64,000 nucleotides of DNA from Deltaproteobacteria bacterium HGW-Deltaproteobacteria-2 (GCA_002840505.1 PHBC01000003.1:362721-426720), one strand, 5' to 3'. Shown: positions 35,600 to 45,308, numbered from the stretch's first letter. The notes: generated from the sequence alone by a model not told the origin. Made by a program: numbers and translations.

Positions 35600-36823
35600 A
35601 TGCAACACAAGGATGATGATATAGTTATTGTCAGTGCCGTAAGAACACCTTTCAGTAATTTTAATTCGGCCATGGCGGATATCCCCAGTATTGATCTCGG
35701 AGTCATGGTCATGCAAGAGGTTGTAAAACGGGCTGGAATCAACCCCGGTGAAATCGATGAAATCAACTACGGCAGTTGTGTTCTGGCGGAGGTTGCTCTG
35801 GAATTGGATGTGCCGGCAAGGCAGGCTACTCTCCTCGCGGGGTTCCCCGCAGAAAATATTTCGCTTACCCTTGATCGGGCCTGCTGCTCCTCGCTCTCTT
35901 GTCTGCGTCTTGGTTTTCGGGCTATCAAGGCGGGTGAAGCGGAAATCGCCATGGCCGTAGGTGCCGAAAATATGCCCCGGACACCACATCTGGCACCGGG
36001 TTTACGCAAAGGGGTAAAGTTGGGACATATTCAGCTCATAGATGGTCTTTTTGAACTGGGCTATGCCGCCAAGGGATTTAACCCGGTAGCCAAAGATGCG
36101 GGAGAAGTTGCTCTGGAGCACGGTGTAACAAGAGAAATGCAGGATGCATGGGCTTTGGATAGCCAAACGAAATATGCAAAAGCTTTCGCTGAGGGAAAGT
36201 ATAAAATCGGCGAAGAACTCATTCCGGTGATCATTCCGCAGAAAAAAGGAGACCCTGTAGTCATTGAAAAGGATGAATCCCCCCGCAAAACCACCATTGA
36301 AGCGCTTGCCAAACTAAAACCTATTTATGGCAGCCCGACGGTAACAGCCGGTAATGCGCCGCCAATTAGTGCGGGATCCAGCGCAATATTGTTCATGACA
36401 AGGACAAAAGCAAAGGAGAAAGGTCTAAAACCTATGGCTACGATTGTGGCTACCGTTGCATCGGCGACGGCGCCCAGAGCGATTGCCGAAATCCCGGCCT
36501 ATACCATTAAGAAGGCATTGGACAGGTCAGGCCTGACGCTGGATCAGATGAATATGATTGAGATCAATGAAGCGTTCGCTGCCGTTACCCTGACGGCTAC
36601 AAAAATGCTGGCGAATGATAATTACGAGAAATGGAAAGAGATTCTGGAAAAGACCAACATCAATGGCGGTGCAATTGCCATCGGTCATCCCGTGGGCGCG
36701 AGTGCCGCCAGAATCACGATGCATCTGGCCTATGAACTTCAGAGACGGGGCGGCGGCTACGGTGTGGCTTCCATATGCGGTGGCTTGGCACAGGGTGAGG
36801 CGGTTATTCTGCGTGTAGACTAA
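35600..36823 (+). CDS. Acetyl-CoA C-acyltransferase (thiolase)
   Basis: 407 residues, thiolase family. Nucleophilic Cys lies in DRACCSSLSCL; the C-terminal half has NEAFAAVTL, GGAIAIGHPVGASAAR and the second catalytic Cys in ICGGLAQGEAV. Cleaves 3-ketoacyl-CoA with CoA, or condenses two acetyl-CoA. In this operon, between the HSD10-like SDR and an acyl-CoA dehydrogenase, the degradative role is favoured. Start with GAGGAG about 10 bases upstream. Confidence 0.93.
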   Translation: MQHKDDDIVIVSAVRTPFSNFNSAMADIPSIDLGVMVMQEVVKRAGINPGEIDEINYGSCVLAEVALELDVPARQATLLAGFPAENISLTLDRACCSSLSCLRLGFRAIKAGEAEIAMAVGAENMPRTPHLAPGLRKGVKLGHIQLIDGLFELGYAAKGFNPVAKDAGEVALEHGVTREMQDAWALDSQTKYAKAFAEGKYKIGEELIPVIIPQKKGDPVVIEKDESPRKTTIEALAKLKPIYGSPTVTAGNAPPISAGSSAILFMTRTKAKEKGLKPMATIVATVASATAPRAIAEIPAYTIKKALDRSGLTLDQMNMIEINEAFAAVTLTATKMLANDNYEKWKEILEKTNINGGAIAIGHPVGASAARITMHLAYELQRRGGGYGVASICGGLAQGEAVILRVD

Positions 36824-36902
36824 GTAAGAACATTAGAAAAGCATTATCAGCAGAAACAACGCTTTCTGACCCCTATAAAAATAAATAAGAAAGGAGTATT
36901 TC

Positions 36903-38048
36903 ATGCCCAGAAAGCTATTCACCGAAGAGCATCATATATTTCGTGAAAGCTTCCATAAATTTCTGGAAAAAGAGATTGCTCCTTTTCTCGAAAAATGGGA
37001 GCATGATGGAATCGTACCCAAAGATATCTGGATAAAAATGGGAAAGAGTGGATTTCTTTGTCCCTGGCTTGAAGAGCAATATGGAGGATCAAACGCAGGT
37101 TATGAGTATTCCGTAATCCTCAATGAGGAGTTATCCTATTTAGGAGCCACAGGCCTTCTTGCTGGTCTTCACAGCGATATTATCGTTCCTTATATTAACA
37201 GTTTTGGTAATGAAGAACAGAAAAAACGTTGGCTCCCGGGATGTGCCTCGGGAAATATTATTACAGCGATTGCCATGACGGAACCGGGAACAGGTTCAGA
37301 CCTGGCAGCCATTAGATCAACCGCTGTAAAGGACGGAAAAGACTATATCATCAACGGGCAGAAAACCTTCATTTCCAATGGTATAAATTGCGATCTCGTT
37401 ATCGTTGCCGTTAAAACGGACACCAAAGCAGATCCGCCCTCCAAGGGCATCAGCCTTATCTGTGTGGAAGCCGGCACACCTGGTTTTGAAAAAGGCCGTA
37501 ATCTCGACAAAATGGGTTTTCACAGTCAGGACACGGCAGAGTTGACCTTTGTAGATTGTCGTGTTCCCGCTGCTAATCTTCTGGGCCAAGAAGGTCAGGG
37601 GTTTTCTTTCCTGATGAAAAAGCTCCAGGGGGAAAGACTCGTTACATCTATAATGGCGCAGTCCATGGCCGAGTCAATGCTGCAGATGACAATAAAATAC
37701 TCGCGTGAAAGAACAGTTTTCGGAAAACCAATTAGTTCTTTCCAGCATAACACTTTCAAGATTGTCGAAATGGCAACGGAAATTGAACTGGGCAGAACAT
37801 TTCTGGACAACCTTATTTGCGACTATATCGCCGGCGAGGATATTGTCATGAAGGTCTCCATGGCCAAGGCCTGGATACCGGAAATGGCAAACCGCGTCGC
37901 TTACCAATGCGTACAGTTGCACGGGGGATACGGATACATGGAAGAATATCCTATTTGCCGTTTTGCCCGCGATGTAAGAGTCATTCCTATATTTGCGGGA
38001 ACTACGGAAGTGATGAAAGTCATTGTTGGAAAGATGATGGGGTTATAA
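36903..38048 (+). CDS. Acyl-CoA dehydrogenase, LCAD/IVD-type
   Basis: 381 residues. FAD/substrate motif AMTEPGTGSDLAAI, C-terminal RTVFGKPISSFQ, QLHGGYGYMEEYPICRF. The catalytic-Glu site of short/medium-chain enzymes (YEGT) reads FAGTTEVMK, as in long-chain and isovaleryl dehydrogenases, and a Glu is present at the alternative position (QSMAESMLQ). Long or branched substrates are therefore favoured. GAAAGGAG precedes the ATG. Part of the SDR-thiolase-ACAD-TatT transcription unit. Confidence 0.92.
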   Translation: MPRKLFTEEHHIFRESFHKFLEKEIAPFLEKWEHDGIVPKDIWIKMGKSGFLCPWLEEQYGGSNAGYEYSVILNEELSYLGATGLLAGLHSDIIVPYINSFGNEEQKKRWLPGCASGNIITAIAMTEPGTGSDLAAIRSTAVKDGKDYIINGQKTFISNGINCDLVIVAVKTDTKADPPSKGISLICVEAGTPGFEKGRNLDKMGFHSQDTAELTFVDCRVPAANLLGQEGQGFSFLMKKLQGERLVTSIMAQSMAESMLQMTIKYSRERTVFGKPISSFQHNTFKIVEMATEIELGRTFLDNLICDYIAGEDIVMKVSMAKAWIPEMANRVAYQCVQLHGGYGYMEEYPICRFARDVRVIPIFAGTTEVMKVIVGKMMGL

Positions 38049-38073
38049 TTCTAAACTTTATTGGGAGGCTGGA

Positions 38074-38994
38074 ATGATGACGAAAAAGATTAAGCTGATT
38101 CTCAAAGGTATTTCGATTCTCTTTTTGATTGTTTTGTTGGCCATGGGTGTATCCGGATGTGCGGCAACAAGGCACACCGTGCAGAAGGTCGCCGTTACCA
38201 CAGTGAATACGTCGGTGGACGATCTCGTGGAAAAACTTATGAGGCAAAAAAATGCCGCTTTTATCAAGGACGGATTTCCAGGCGCTCTGTTGGTGATTAC
38301 AGGCATGGTCGAACTGGCACCGACAGATTATAACCTGCTGGCAACAGCATCTTTCCTGTATGCGGACTATGCTCTTTTTGTAGAGGATGAAAATATTGAC
38401 TACGCCATATCATTGTTCAAGGTTGGAACAGATTATGGTATGCGGGCGCTGAAGGCCAATAATGCCAAGTTTCGCAAGGCAATAGAAGAAGGGACCAAAG
38501 TTACCGAGGCTGTAAAGTTCCTGACCAAGGATGAGTTGAAGGCTCTGACCTGGTACGGAATCTGCCTTGCCAAGAGGGTTACGTTGCAGTTGGCGAACCC
38601 TGATGAGATTATTGATATTCAGGACGCCGTTGCCGCGGGGAGGCGCGCCATTGAGCTCGATCCCAATTATGCCTGGGGAGCCTGTTGGAACATCCTGGGT
38701 ATCTTTTATGCAATTATGCCGCCTATGATGGGCCTGGGCGGTGGTCCGGAACCGTCTAAAGAAGCGTTTGCCAATGGCAACAAGGCGGAAAATGGTGAAT
38801 TCGGATTGGTGGATGTGTTTTATGCCAGATATCTATGTCCGGTCATCAAAGATCCGGATTTGTTTGATAAACTGCTTAACAGGGTAATAGAGATGGATTC
38901 CTGCAAACTGGGCAACGGCCTGTGCATGATCAACGAACTGGCCAAACAGAAAGCTCGATATTCGCTGGCAAATAAAGCCAAATATTTTGATTAA
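38074..38994 (+). CDS. TRAP transporter T-component-like lipoprotein (TatT), paralogue 2
   Basis: 306 residues. Lipobox VSGC, then CAATRHTVQKVAV. Helical TPR-like TatT family protein, paralogous to that at 30490 and similar along its length. Only 25 bases after the acyl-CoA dehydrogenase stop, so co-transcribed with fatty-acid genes, which points to periplasmic handling of an acyl or other hydrophobic ligand rather than a lone TRAP part. GGGAGG precedes the ATG. Confidence 0.85.
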   Translation: MMTKKIKLILKGISILFLIVLLAMGVSGCAATRHTVQKVAVTTVNTSVDDLVEKLMRQKNAAFIKDGFPGALLVITGMVELAPTDYNLLATASFLYADYALFVEDENIDYAISLFKVGTDYGMRALKANNAKFRKAIEEGTKVTEAVKFLTKDELKALTWYGICLAKRVTLQLANPDEIIDIQDAVAAGRRAIELDPNYAWGACWNILGIFYAIMPPMMGLGGGPEPSKEAFANGNKAENGEFGLVDVFYARYLCPVIKDPDLFDKLLNRVIEMDSCKLGNGLCMINELAKQKARYSLANKAKYFD

Positions 38995-39016
38995 TAGTCA
39001 AGAACGGCTTTTTTTT
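38974..39016 (+). terminator. Putative terminator after second TatT gene
   Basis: AAAGCC (38974-38979) pairs with GGCTTT (39006-39011) followed by a run of T; the loop is long and the left arm lies inside the coding end. Confidence 0.4.
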
Positions 39017-39133
39017 AATATGAAGCTGGTTGTTAATCAAAAAATTTTGAACAACCTGTGATTTGAGTACTTCAAAAAATTGCCGGGATCGTGCATAATG
39101 CATCGTGACTGCTAAAAAATGATGGGAGAATTT

Positions 39134-40315
39134 ATGCCGGGCGCGTTACAAGATTTAAAAATACTGGATTTTACGACACTGTTGCCGGGACCTTATGCCA
39201 CGATGTGTCTGGCCGACATGGGGGCCGACGTTTTAAAAATCGTCTCCGGCTCCCGACCCGATATTGTGGATTTTTCCCCTCCTATCGTTCCGGAAATAAA
39301 GTTGTCCGCCCTGGGCACACAACTACGGCGAGGCAAGCGCTGCATGGCTCTGAATCTCAAGGATTCAAGGGCGATCACCATCATCCATCAGTTGATCGCT
39401 GATTACGACATTGTAATCGAGCAATTCCGGCCAGGAGTTATGGCAAAGTTCAAGCTGGCCTATGAAGATCTAAAGAGAATTAATCCCGCCATCATTTACT
39501 GCTCAATCACAGGCTATGGACAGACAGGTTCCATGCGCGACCGAGCCGGTCACGACATTAACTATATCGCCCGTTCCGGCGTCATGTCTTATTCAGGGAA
39601 AAAAGAATCCGGTCCCAGTCTTGTAGGTATTCAGCTTGCCGATGTCGCCTCCGGCGCAAACAACGCCATCATCGGCATTCTCGCAGCAGTGATCAACCGC
39701 CTTGGCACCGGCTGTGGCCAACATATCGACATCTCCATGACTGACGGTATGATCGCATTCAACGCTACAGTCGGCGCGGGATTCCTTTTTGATGGCCGTG
39801 AGCCGGTGCGGGAGGAAGAATATTTCAACGGCGGAACACTGTACGATTTCTATGAGACAAAAGACGGCAAACATATCAGTTTTGGTGGACTGGAGCCCCA
39901 TTTCTTCGCTAATTTCTGCAATGCCATCAACCGTCCCGATCTGATCTCCGGTGGCATTCACCCCCGGGAAATCTCACGGATTAAGAAAGAAATCCGTGAG
40001 ATTTTCTTTATGAAAACACGGGATGAATGGGTAGAAATATTCAGCCGGACTGATGCTTGCGTCGAACCGGTTTTGACCCTTAAGGAGACCTTCTGCGACA
40101 CTTTGACACTTGAGCGCAAGATGGTTGTGGACGTAGCGCTGCCCGGTGGAGGGAGTGTCAAACAGATTGGAACCCCCATTAAATTCTCCGAAACTCCTGC
40201 GGAGTATAAGCATGCAGGTGTTTCCGGTGCGGCACACACGCGTGAGGTTCTGATTGATCTGGGTTATACAAATCAGGAAATCGATGAATTTGCAAAGACA
40301 GGATTATTCAGTTGA
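39134..40315 (+). CDS. CaiB/BaiF-family CoA transferase, alpha-methylacyl-CoA racemase-like
   Basis: 393 residues from ATG 39134, chosen because GGGAG lies 5 bases before it; ATGs at 39119 and 39122 are less well placed. N-terminus LKILDFTTLLPGPYATMCLADMGADVLKI is typical of class III CoA transferases. The block GHDINYIARSG contains the Asp seen in alpha-methylacyl-CoA racemases, and GGTLYDFYETKDGKHISFG follows the AMACR pattern. It would epimerise 2-methyl branches or move CoA between acids. Contains an intragenic perfect hairpin (39969-40004). Context favours branched-chain acyl-CoA catabolism. Confidence 0.88.
   Translation: MPGALQDLKILDFTTLLPGPYATMCLADMGADVLKIVSGSRPDIVDFSPPIVPEIKLSALGTQLRRGKRCMALNLKDSRAITIIHQLIADYDIVIEQFRPGVMAKFKLAYEDLKRINPAIIYCSITGYGQTGSMRDRAGHDINYIARSGVMSYSGKKESGPSLVGIQLADVASGANNAIIGILAAVINRLGTGCGQHIDISMTDGMIAFNATVGAGFLFDGREPVREEEYFNGGTLYDFYETKDGKHISFGGLEPHFFANFCNAINRPDLISGGIHPREISRIKKEIREIFFMKTRDEWVEIFSRTDACVEPVLTLKETFCDTLTLERKMVVDVALPGGGSVKQIGTPIKFSETPAEYKHAGVSGAAHTREVLIDLGYTNQEIDEFAKTGLFS
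39969..40004 (+). repeat. Perfect 14-bp inverted repeat inside the CaiB/BaiF gene
   Basis: AAATCTCACGGATT (39969-39982) and its exact complement (39991-40004) are separated by 8 bases and followed by TCTTT. Codes for charged residues around KKEIREIFF. Confidence 0.7.
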
Positions 40316-40397
40316 GATATATTTACAGGTGCACACTGATTAACGACATACCTTTATTTTAGTTAACTGTACTCTTAAAAGATACGAAGGGAGATTT

Positions 40398-40937
40398 ATG
40401 ATAAGAATACCAGAAGAATCCTTTGGTGCGAGACTTCGCAGATTGAGAGAAGCAAAAGGTCTTCGCATAGAAGTTCTTGCGCACGATACCGGTTATCCGG
40501 CAGAGTTGCTCAAAGGGATAGAGGAAGGAACAACAGCCCCGCCTGTTGCGGTAGTTCTCCAGTTGAGCCGCGTCCTCAAAATCGACATGGATCAACTTCA
40601 GGAAAATAAAGAAGCCTTCAAACGAAGAAAAACAAGCCACAAGAAGAGAGTCGCATCTTATGCTTATGCATCTCTTACCGCGTCCGGAGAGGAAAAACAT
40701 TTAAGAGCTTATCTTGTAACTATTAATCCGGAAACGGAACACAAAGGTGTTGAATACCACCATGAGGGAGAAGAATTTATTTACGTCCTTCAAGGGAATC
40801 TCACTATTCAAGTAGGTCAGAATACTTCAACCTTGAAGAAAGGGGAATGCATAAACTTTGATTCCTCCCTTTCCCATAAGCTCAGCAATCCAACCAATGA
40901 AAAGGCAGAGCTTCTGGTTGTCATATATGTGCCATAA
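40398..40937 (+). CDS. XRE-family regulator with cupin domain
   Basis: 179 residues. HTH_3 domain at about 9-63 (FGARLRRLREAKGLRIEVLAHDTG.. LLKGIEEGTTAPP) and a cupin_2 domain at about 100-178 (EHKGVEYHHEGEEFIYVLQGNLTIQVG.., HKLSNPTNEKAELLVV; abbreviated). Family members bind DNA through the first domain and a small ligand or metal through the second. It lies just before an acyl-CoA dehydrogenase (9 bases) and probably regulates the cluster. GAAGGGAG precedes the ATG. Confidence 0.9.
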   Translation: MIRIPEESFGARLRRLREAKGLRIEVLAHDTGYPAELLKGIEEGTTAPPVAVVLQLSRVLKIDMDQLQENKEAFKRRKTSHKKRVASYAYASLTASGEEKHLRAYLVTINPETEHKGVEYHHEGEEFIYVLQGNLTIQVGQNTSTLKKGECINFDSSLSHKLSNPTNEKAELLVVIYVP

Positions 40938-40946
40938 GGAGGCGAC

Positions 40947-42086
40947 ATGTCTTTTCAACTAACTGAAGAACAAAAAATGGTCCGACTTATGGCTAAAGAT
41001 TTCGCCAGGAAGGAATTAGAGCCCGAAGCTGCCAGAAGGGATAAAGAAGAAATATTCCCTACGGAAGTGGTAAAGAAAATGGGACAGTTAGGTTTGCTGG
41101 GAATGATGGTACCAGTTGAGTATGGCGGAGTTGGCGCCAGCACGGTAAGTTATAGTTTGGCACTTCAGGAAATAGCCTATTCGTGCGCATCAACTGCGGT
41201 GACTATGTCCGTGGCCAATCTTTCTACAGAACCGTTACTAAAGTTCGGAAATGAAAATCAGAAGACTAAATATCTTGTCGGGCTTGCGCAGGGAAAGTTG
41301 CTGGGATGTTTCGCTCTTACGGAGCCGGGTGCCGGATCAGATCCAGGAAGCCTCTCTATAAGGGCCGAGGATAAAGGCGACTATTATCTGATTAACGGAA
41401 CGAAGATCTTTATTACCCACGGACAGTATGCTGATGTAGTGAATCTCATTACCAGGACAGGCCAGGAAAAAGGCAGCAAAGGTCTCACGGCTTTCATCGT
41501 CGAAAAAGGCACACCCGGATTCTCCATAGGCACACGGGAAGATAAGATGGGATTGAGGGCTTCCAATACAGTGGAACTTCTCTTTGATGATTGCAGAGTT
41601 CCAAAAGAAAACCTGATAGGAAAAGAAGGCATAGGATTCAAGATAGCCATGACCGCCCTCGACAGCGGCCGCATCGGCATAGCGTCGCAAGCCATTGGCA
41701 TAACCCGCGCATGCCTGGACGAAAGCATAAGATATGCCAAGGAACGTAGACAGTTCGGCAAGACTATCAGCTCGTTTCAGGCCATTCAATGGATGATCGC
41801 TGATATGGCCACGGGACTCGAAGCAGCTAATTTACTGACCCTGTCTGCCGCCTGGAGAAAAGATCATAAAATGCCCTTCACCAAAGAGGCGTCGATGGCC
41901 AAGCTTTTCGCTTCGGAACTCGCCAACAAAAGCGCTTATCTGGCCCTGCAGATACACGGCGGATACGGTTATTTAAAGGACTTTAAAGTTGAGAGGCTCT
42001 ATCGTGATGCCAGAGCCACTTCCATATATGAGGGAACTTCTGAAATACAAAGGCTGGTCATCGCCAGGGACCTTCTGAAAGATTGA
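40947..42086 (+). CDS. Acyl-CoA dehydrogenase, SCAD/MCAD-type
   Basis: 379 residues. ALTEPGAGSDPG, MGLRASNTVELLFDDCRVP, RRQFGKTISSFQ, IHGGYGYLKDF and IYEGTSEIQRLVIARDLL, with the catalytic Glu in YEGT. Catalyses alpha,beta-desaturation of acyl-CoA using FAD. Nine bases after the XRE-cupin gene, with AAGGAGG before the ATG. Together with ACADs at 42130 and 43443 it forms a run of three. Confidence 0.93.
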   Translation: MSFQLTEEQKMVRLMAKDFARKELEPEAARRDKEEIFPTEVVKKMGQLGLLGMMVPVEYGGVGASTVSYSLALQEIAYSCASTAVTMSVANLSTEPLLKFGNENQKTKYLVGLAQGKLLGCFALTEPGAGSDPGSLSIRAEDKGDYYLINGTKIFITHGQYADVVNLITRTGQEKGSKGLTAFIVEKGTPGFSIGTREDKMGLRASNTVELLFDDCRVPKENLIGKEGIGFKIAMTALDSGRIGIASQAIGITRACLDESIRYAKERRQFGKTISSFQAIQWMIADMATGLEAANLLTLSAAWRKDHKMPFTKEASMAKLFASELANKSAYLALQIHGGYGYLKDFKVERLYRDARATSIYEGTSEIQRLVIARDLLKD

Positions 42087-42129
42087 GATTACGTCTGTAA
42101 GACTAAATATTTTATAAAAGGAGATTGGT

Positions 42130-43272
42130 ATGGATTTTGAGTTATCTAACGAAATGAAAATGCTTGCCGACATGGCATATAAGTTTGCCCTACAGGAAGT
42201 GGAACCTGTGGCAAAGATGGCAGACGAGGAAGAAAAGTACACCGCTGAGATCCGCAAGAAAGCCGGGGTCAATGGTTTGATCGGTTGCTGGATACCTGAG
42301 GAATTCGGAGGAAGCGGTGCCGGATTTCTAGGTAATACCATTATAACCGAACAACTTTCCCGGGTATGCATGGGTATAGGTCTGAATATAGTTGCTGCTA
42401 CATTCGGATGTGAAAATATTTACTATTATGGAACAAAAGAGCAAAAAGAGAAATATCTTCCTTCGGTTTGCTCGGGAGACGCGGTATTTGCGGGAGCCTA
42501 TACGGAACCGAATGCAGGTACGGATGTGGCAGGCTACAAGACAAGGGCTGTCCAGGATGGTAATGACTATGTAATCACCGGCAATAAAATGTTCATCACC
42601 AACGGCACAGTGTGTGACTGGATGGTGGTACAGGCCATTACCGATCCGGATCAGAAAGTTCACAAAAGCTTCAGTCAGTTTATCGTACCTGCCGATGCAC
42701 CGGGAATCACGAAAACCAAAATAAGAGGAAAGCTGGGAATCAGAGCCAGCGACACGGCAGAGATAGCACTGGATGAAGTGAGGATTCCCAAAGAGAATCT
42801 TATTGGTAAGAGAGGATCCGGATTCCACCAACTTATGCACTTTTTTGACACCACACGTGTGATGGTAGCGGCTCAGGGTTTGGGACTTTCCCAGGCGTGT
42901 CTGGACGAGTCAATTAAATATTGTAAAGAGAGAACTGCTTTTGGAAAGCCACTTGGTGCTTTCCAGATTACCATGCAAAAACTTGCCGAGATGTGGATCA
43001 AAATAGAGGCCCTGCGCAATATAACGTACAAAGCAGCCTGGCTGCTTGATTCCAGTCAGCCGGATTATCACCTCTCCGCAATGGCCAAATACATGGCCGG
43101 ACAGACAGCGGTTTTCTGCGCCAATCTTGCCGTGGAACTTCACGGTGGCTATGGATATATCGAAGAATACAAAGTACAGAAATATTATCGTGATGCCAAG
43201 ATCCTCGAACTTTATGAGGGAACAAAGGAAGCCGAGGTAATGACACTCGCGAAAGTCCTTTTATCGCGTTAA
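42130..43272 (+). CDS. Acyl-CoA dehydrogenase
   Basis: 380 residues. AYTEPNAGTDVAG, LGIRASDTAEIALDEVRIP, RTAFGKPLGAFQ, LHGGYGYIEEYKVQKYYRDAK and LYEGTKEAEVMTLAKVL; the catalytic Glu is retained. About 44 bases after the preceding ACAD. AAAGGAG precedes the ATG. Chain-length specificity cannot be told from sequence. Confidence 0.93.
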   Translation: MDFELSNEMKMLADMAYKFALQEVEPVAKMADEEEKYTAEIRKKAGVNGLIGCWIPEEFGGSGAGFLGNTIITEQLSRVCMGIGLNIVAATFGCENIYYYGTKEQKEKYLPSVCSGDAVFAGAYTEPNAGTDVAGYKTRAVQDGNDYVITGNKMFITNGTVCDWMVVQAITDPDQKVHKSFSQFIVPADAPGITKTKIRGKLGIRASDTAEIALDEVRIPKENLIGKRGSGFHQLMHFFDTTRVMVAAQGLGLSQACLDESIKYCKERTAFGKPLGAFQITMQKLAEMWIKIEALRNITYKAAWLLDSSQPDYHLSAMAKYMAGQTAVFCANLAVELHGGYGYIEEYKVQKYYRDAKILELYEGTKEAEVMTLAKVLLSR

Positions 43273-43442
43273 TAATATACCACACAGAATCAATCCTGAC
43301 TTCGTAAAAAGAATTAGACCGCAAAAGGAGAAGGCGAAAACGGAAAGAAGCAAAATAGTAAATTTTTAATTTAATTTGAGGTACAAGTTCTCGGAGCAGG
43401 TCATTAACTTACCAGAACAATAGACCATAAAGGAGAAATGAG

Positions 43443-45308
43443 ATGACTAGCAAGATTGTGGATGTGAAGGACCAGCATTTTATCATGTATGATATGCTCG
43501 GAGTGGACAAACTTTGCGAGCATGATCAATTCAAGGATTTTTCCAAGGACATGTTCGACATGATCCTCAACGAAGCCGAGAAAATGGGCACGGATGTTAT
43601 ATTCCCGACCATGTCCGAAGGCGACAAGGAAGGCTGTACGCTTAAGGATGGAAAGGTCTCGGTTCCCAAGTGTTTTCATCAGGCAATGCAGAAGTTCAAA
43701 GAGGGAGGCTGGATCGGTATGATGTTCCCGCCCGAGGAAGGCGGCCAGGGGCTGCCTAACAGCGTGGCCGTTGGTGCCAGTGACTGGTTTTATCACAACT
43801 TCGCATTTGCTGCATACCCTTTTGCCGCCGCGGGGGCTGCGCATCTTATCTTGACCTATGGCAACGAAATCCAGAAGAGGAAGTACATGGACAAGATGGT
43901 GCAGGGTATCTGGGGCGGCACCATGGCGCTCACCGAGCCCAACGCCGGCACAGATTTGGGCAACATGACGACCAAAGCCATTCGCCAGCCTGACGGGACC
44001 TTCAAACTTCAGGGGACTAAGATCTTCATCACCGCAGCCGACAATGATCTGTTCGAAAATATCATCCACCCTGTGCTTGCCAGGATAGAGGGTGATCCGG
44101 CCGGTACCAAAGGAATTTCCATCTTCCTCATGCCCAAGTATCTCGTCAACGAAGACGGCACACTGGGCAGGCGCAATGACTATGAGATATCCGCTATAGA
44201 ACACAAGATGGGTATCCGCGGTTCCGCCACCTGCATGATCTCCCTGGGTGACAACAACAATTGCTACGCAGAACTTTTGGGTAACGAGCGTGAAGGCATG
44301 AAGGTCATGTTCCAGATGATGAACGAAGCCCGGCTCATGGTCGGTCTGCAGGGGCTCTGCAGCGGCTCCATCGCCTATCTGCATGCCCTCCAGTACACCA
44401 AAGACCGGATCCAGGGATCGTCCCTCATGGAATTCAAAAATCCTAATGCCCCCCGTGTCCCCATCATTCAGCACCCGGACGTCCGCAGGATGCTCCTGTC
44501 TATGAAATCCGCTATCGACTCCATGCGCGGTCTTATCTATTTCACTGCCTACTGTTTCGACATGGAGAAAGTGGCCAAGGACGAGTCGGAGAAGGACAAA
44601 TGGATCGGCATTGCCGAAGTACTCACCCCCATCGTTAAGGCCTACTGCTCCGATGTGGGCTTTAAGGTCACAGAAACAGCGATGCAGTGCTACGGTGGTT
44701 ACGGCTTTTGCTGCGAGTACCCGGTGGAGCAATTCCTGAGAGATGTGAAAATCGCGTCTATCTACGAAGGTGCCAATGGCGTTCAAGCATTGGACCTCAT
44801 TGGACGCAAACTAGGCATGAAGAAGGGCGCTTACTTTATGTCTTTACTCACTGAAATGGGCAACACAATAAATAGATACAAAAACCTCAATGGCAACACA
44901 GATATGGTGGCGGACGTGCAAAATTCCGTAAACAAACTCACCGAAATGGGTATGTATCTTGCCTCCTGCGCCAAACAGGGTAAGTTTCTCATCCCCGTTA
45001 ACAACGCTTATCCCTTCCTCATGATGATGGGTAAGGTCGTGTCCGGTTGGCTGCTGCTCTGGCAAGCCGGCGTGGCTCAAGAGAAGCTCGATACCCTGGC
45101 CAAGGAAAAAGGCATCGATATAAACGACAAACAGGCCTTAGCGCAACTCTGCAAGGATAATAAGGACGCCGCGTTCTATTCAGGGAAAATATACTCTGCC
45201 AGGTTTTTTGCCAAGAACGTACTGCCGGAGGTGAACGCGATTGCGGATGCCATCAAGACTGAAGACATGTCCATACTCGATATACCGGAAGAAAGCTTTG
45301 CCTCTTAA
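43443..45308 (+). CDS. Acyl-CoA dehydrogenase, large type with C-terminal domain
   Basis: 621 residues. Canonical ACAD blocks ALTEPNAGTDLGNM, FLMPKYLVNEDG, HKMGIRGSATCMI and IYEGANGVQALDLIGRKLG (catalytic Glu), followed by about 130 further residues of a C-terminal helical domain, as in DmdC-type and FadE12/5-type enzymes. DmdC proper acts on 3-methylmercaptopropionyl-CoA, but most homologues in anaerobes are of unknown specificity. AAAGGAG before the ATG; followed by a strong hairpin terminator. Confidence 0.9.
   Translation: MTSKIVDVKDQHFIMYDMLGVDKLCEHDQFKDFSKDMFDMILNEAEKMGTDVIFPTMSEGDKEGCTLKDGKVSVPKCFHQAMQKFKEGGWIGMMFPPEEGGQGLPNSVAVGASDWFYHNFAFAAYPFAAAGAAHLILTYGNEIQKRKYMDKMVQGIWGGTMALTEPNAGTDLGNMTTKAIRQPDGTFKLQGTKIFITAADNDLFENIIHPVLARIEGDPAGTKGISIFLMPKYLVNEDGTLGRRNDYEISAIEHKMGIRGSATCMISLGDNNNCYAELLGNEREGMKVMFQMMNEARLMVGLQGLCSGSIAYLHALQYTKDRIQGSSLMEFKNPNAPRVPIIQHPDVRRMLLSMKSAIDSMRGLIYFTAYCFDMEKVAKDESEKDKWIGIAEVLTPIVKAYCSDVGFKVTETAMQCYGGYGFCCEYPVEQFLRDVKIASIYEGANGVQALDLIGRKLGMKKGAYFMSLLTEMGNTINRYKNLNGNTDMVADVQNSVNKLTEMGMYLASCAKQGKFLIPVNNAYPFLMMMGKVVSGWLLLWQAGVAQEKLDTLAKEKGIDINDKQALAQLCKDNKDAAFYSGKIYSARFFAKNVLPEVNAIADAIKTEDMSILDIPEESFAS

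Noticed and set aside
43404..44786. Long minus-strand frame (460 codons) opposite the large acyl-CoA dehydrogenase
   Set aside because: It is exactly antisense to a strongly conserved enzyme, has no recognised domain, and reflects the codon bias of the plus strand.
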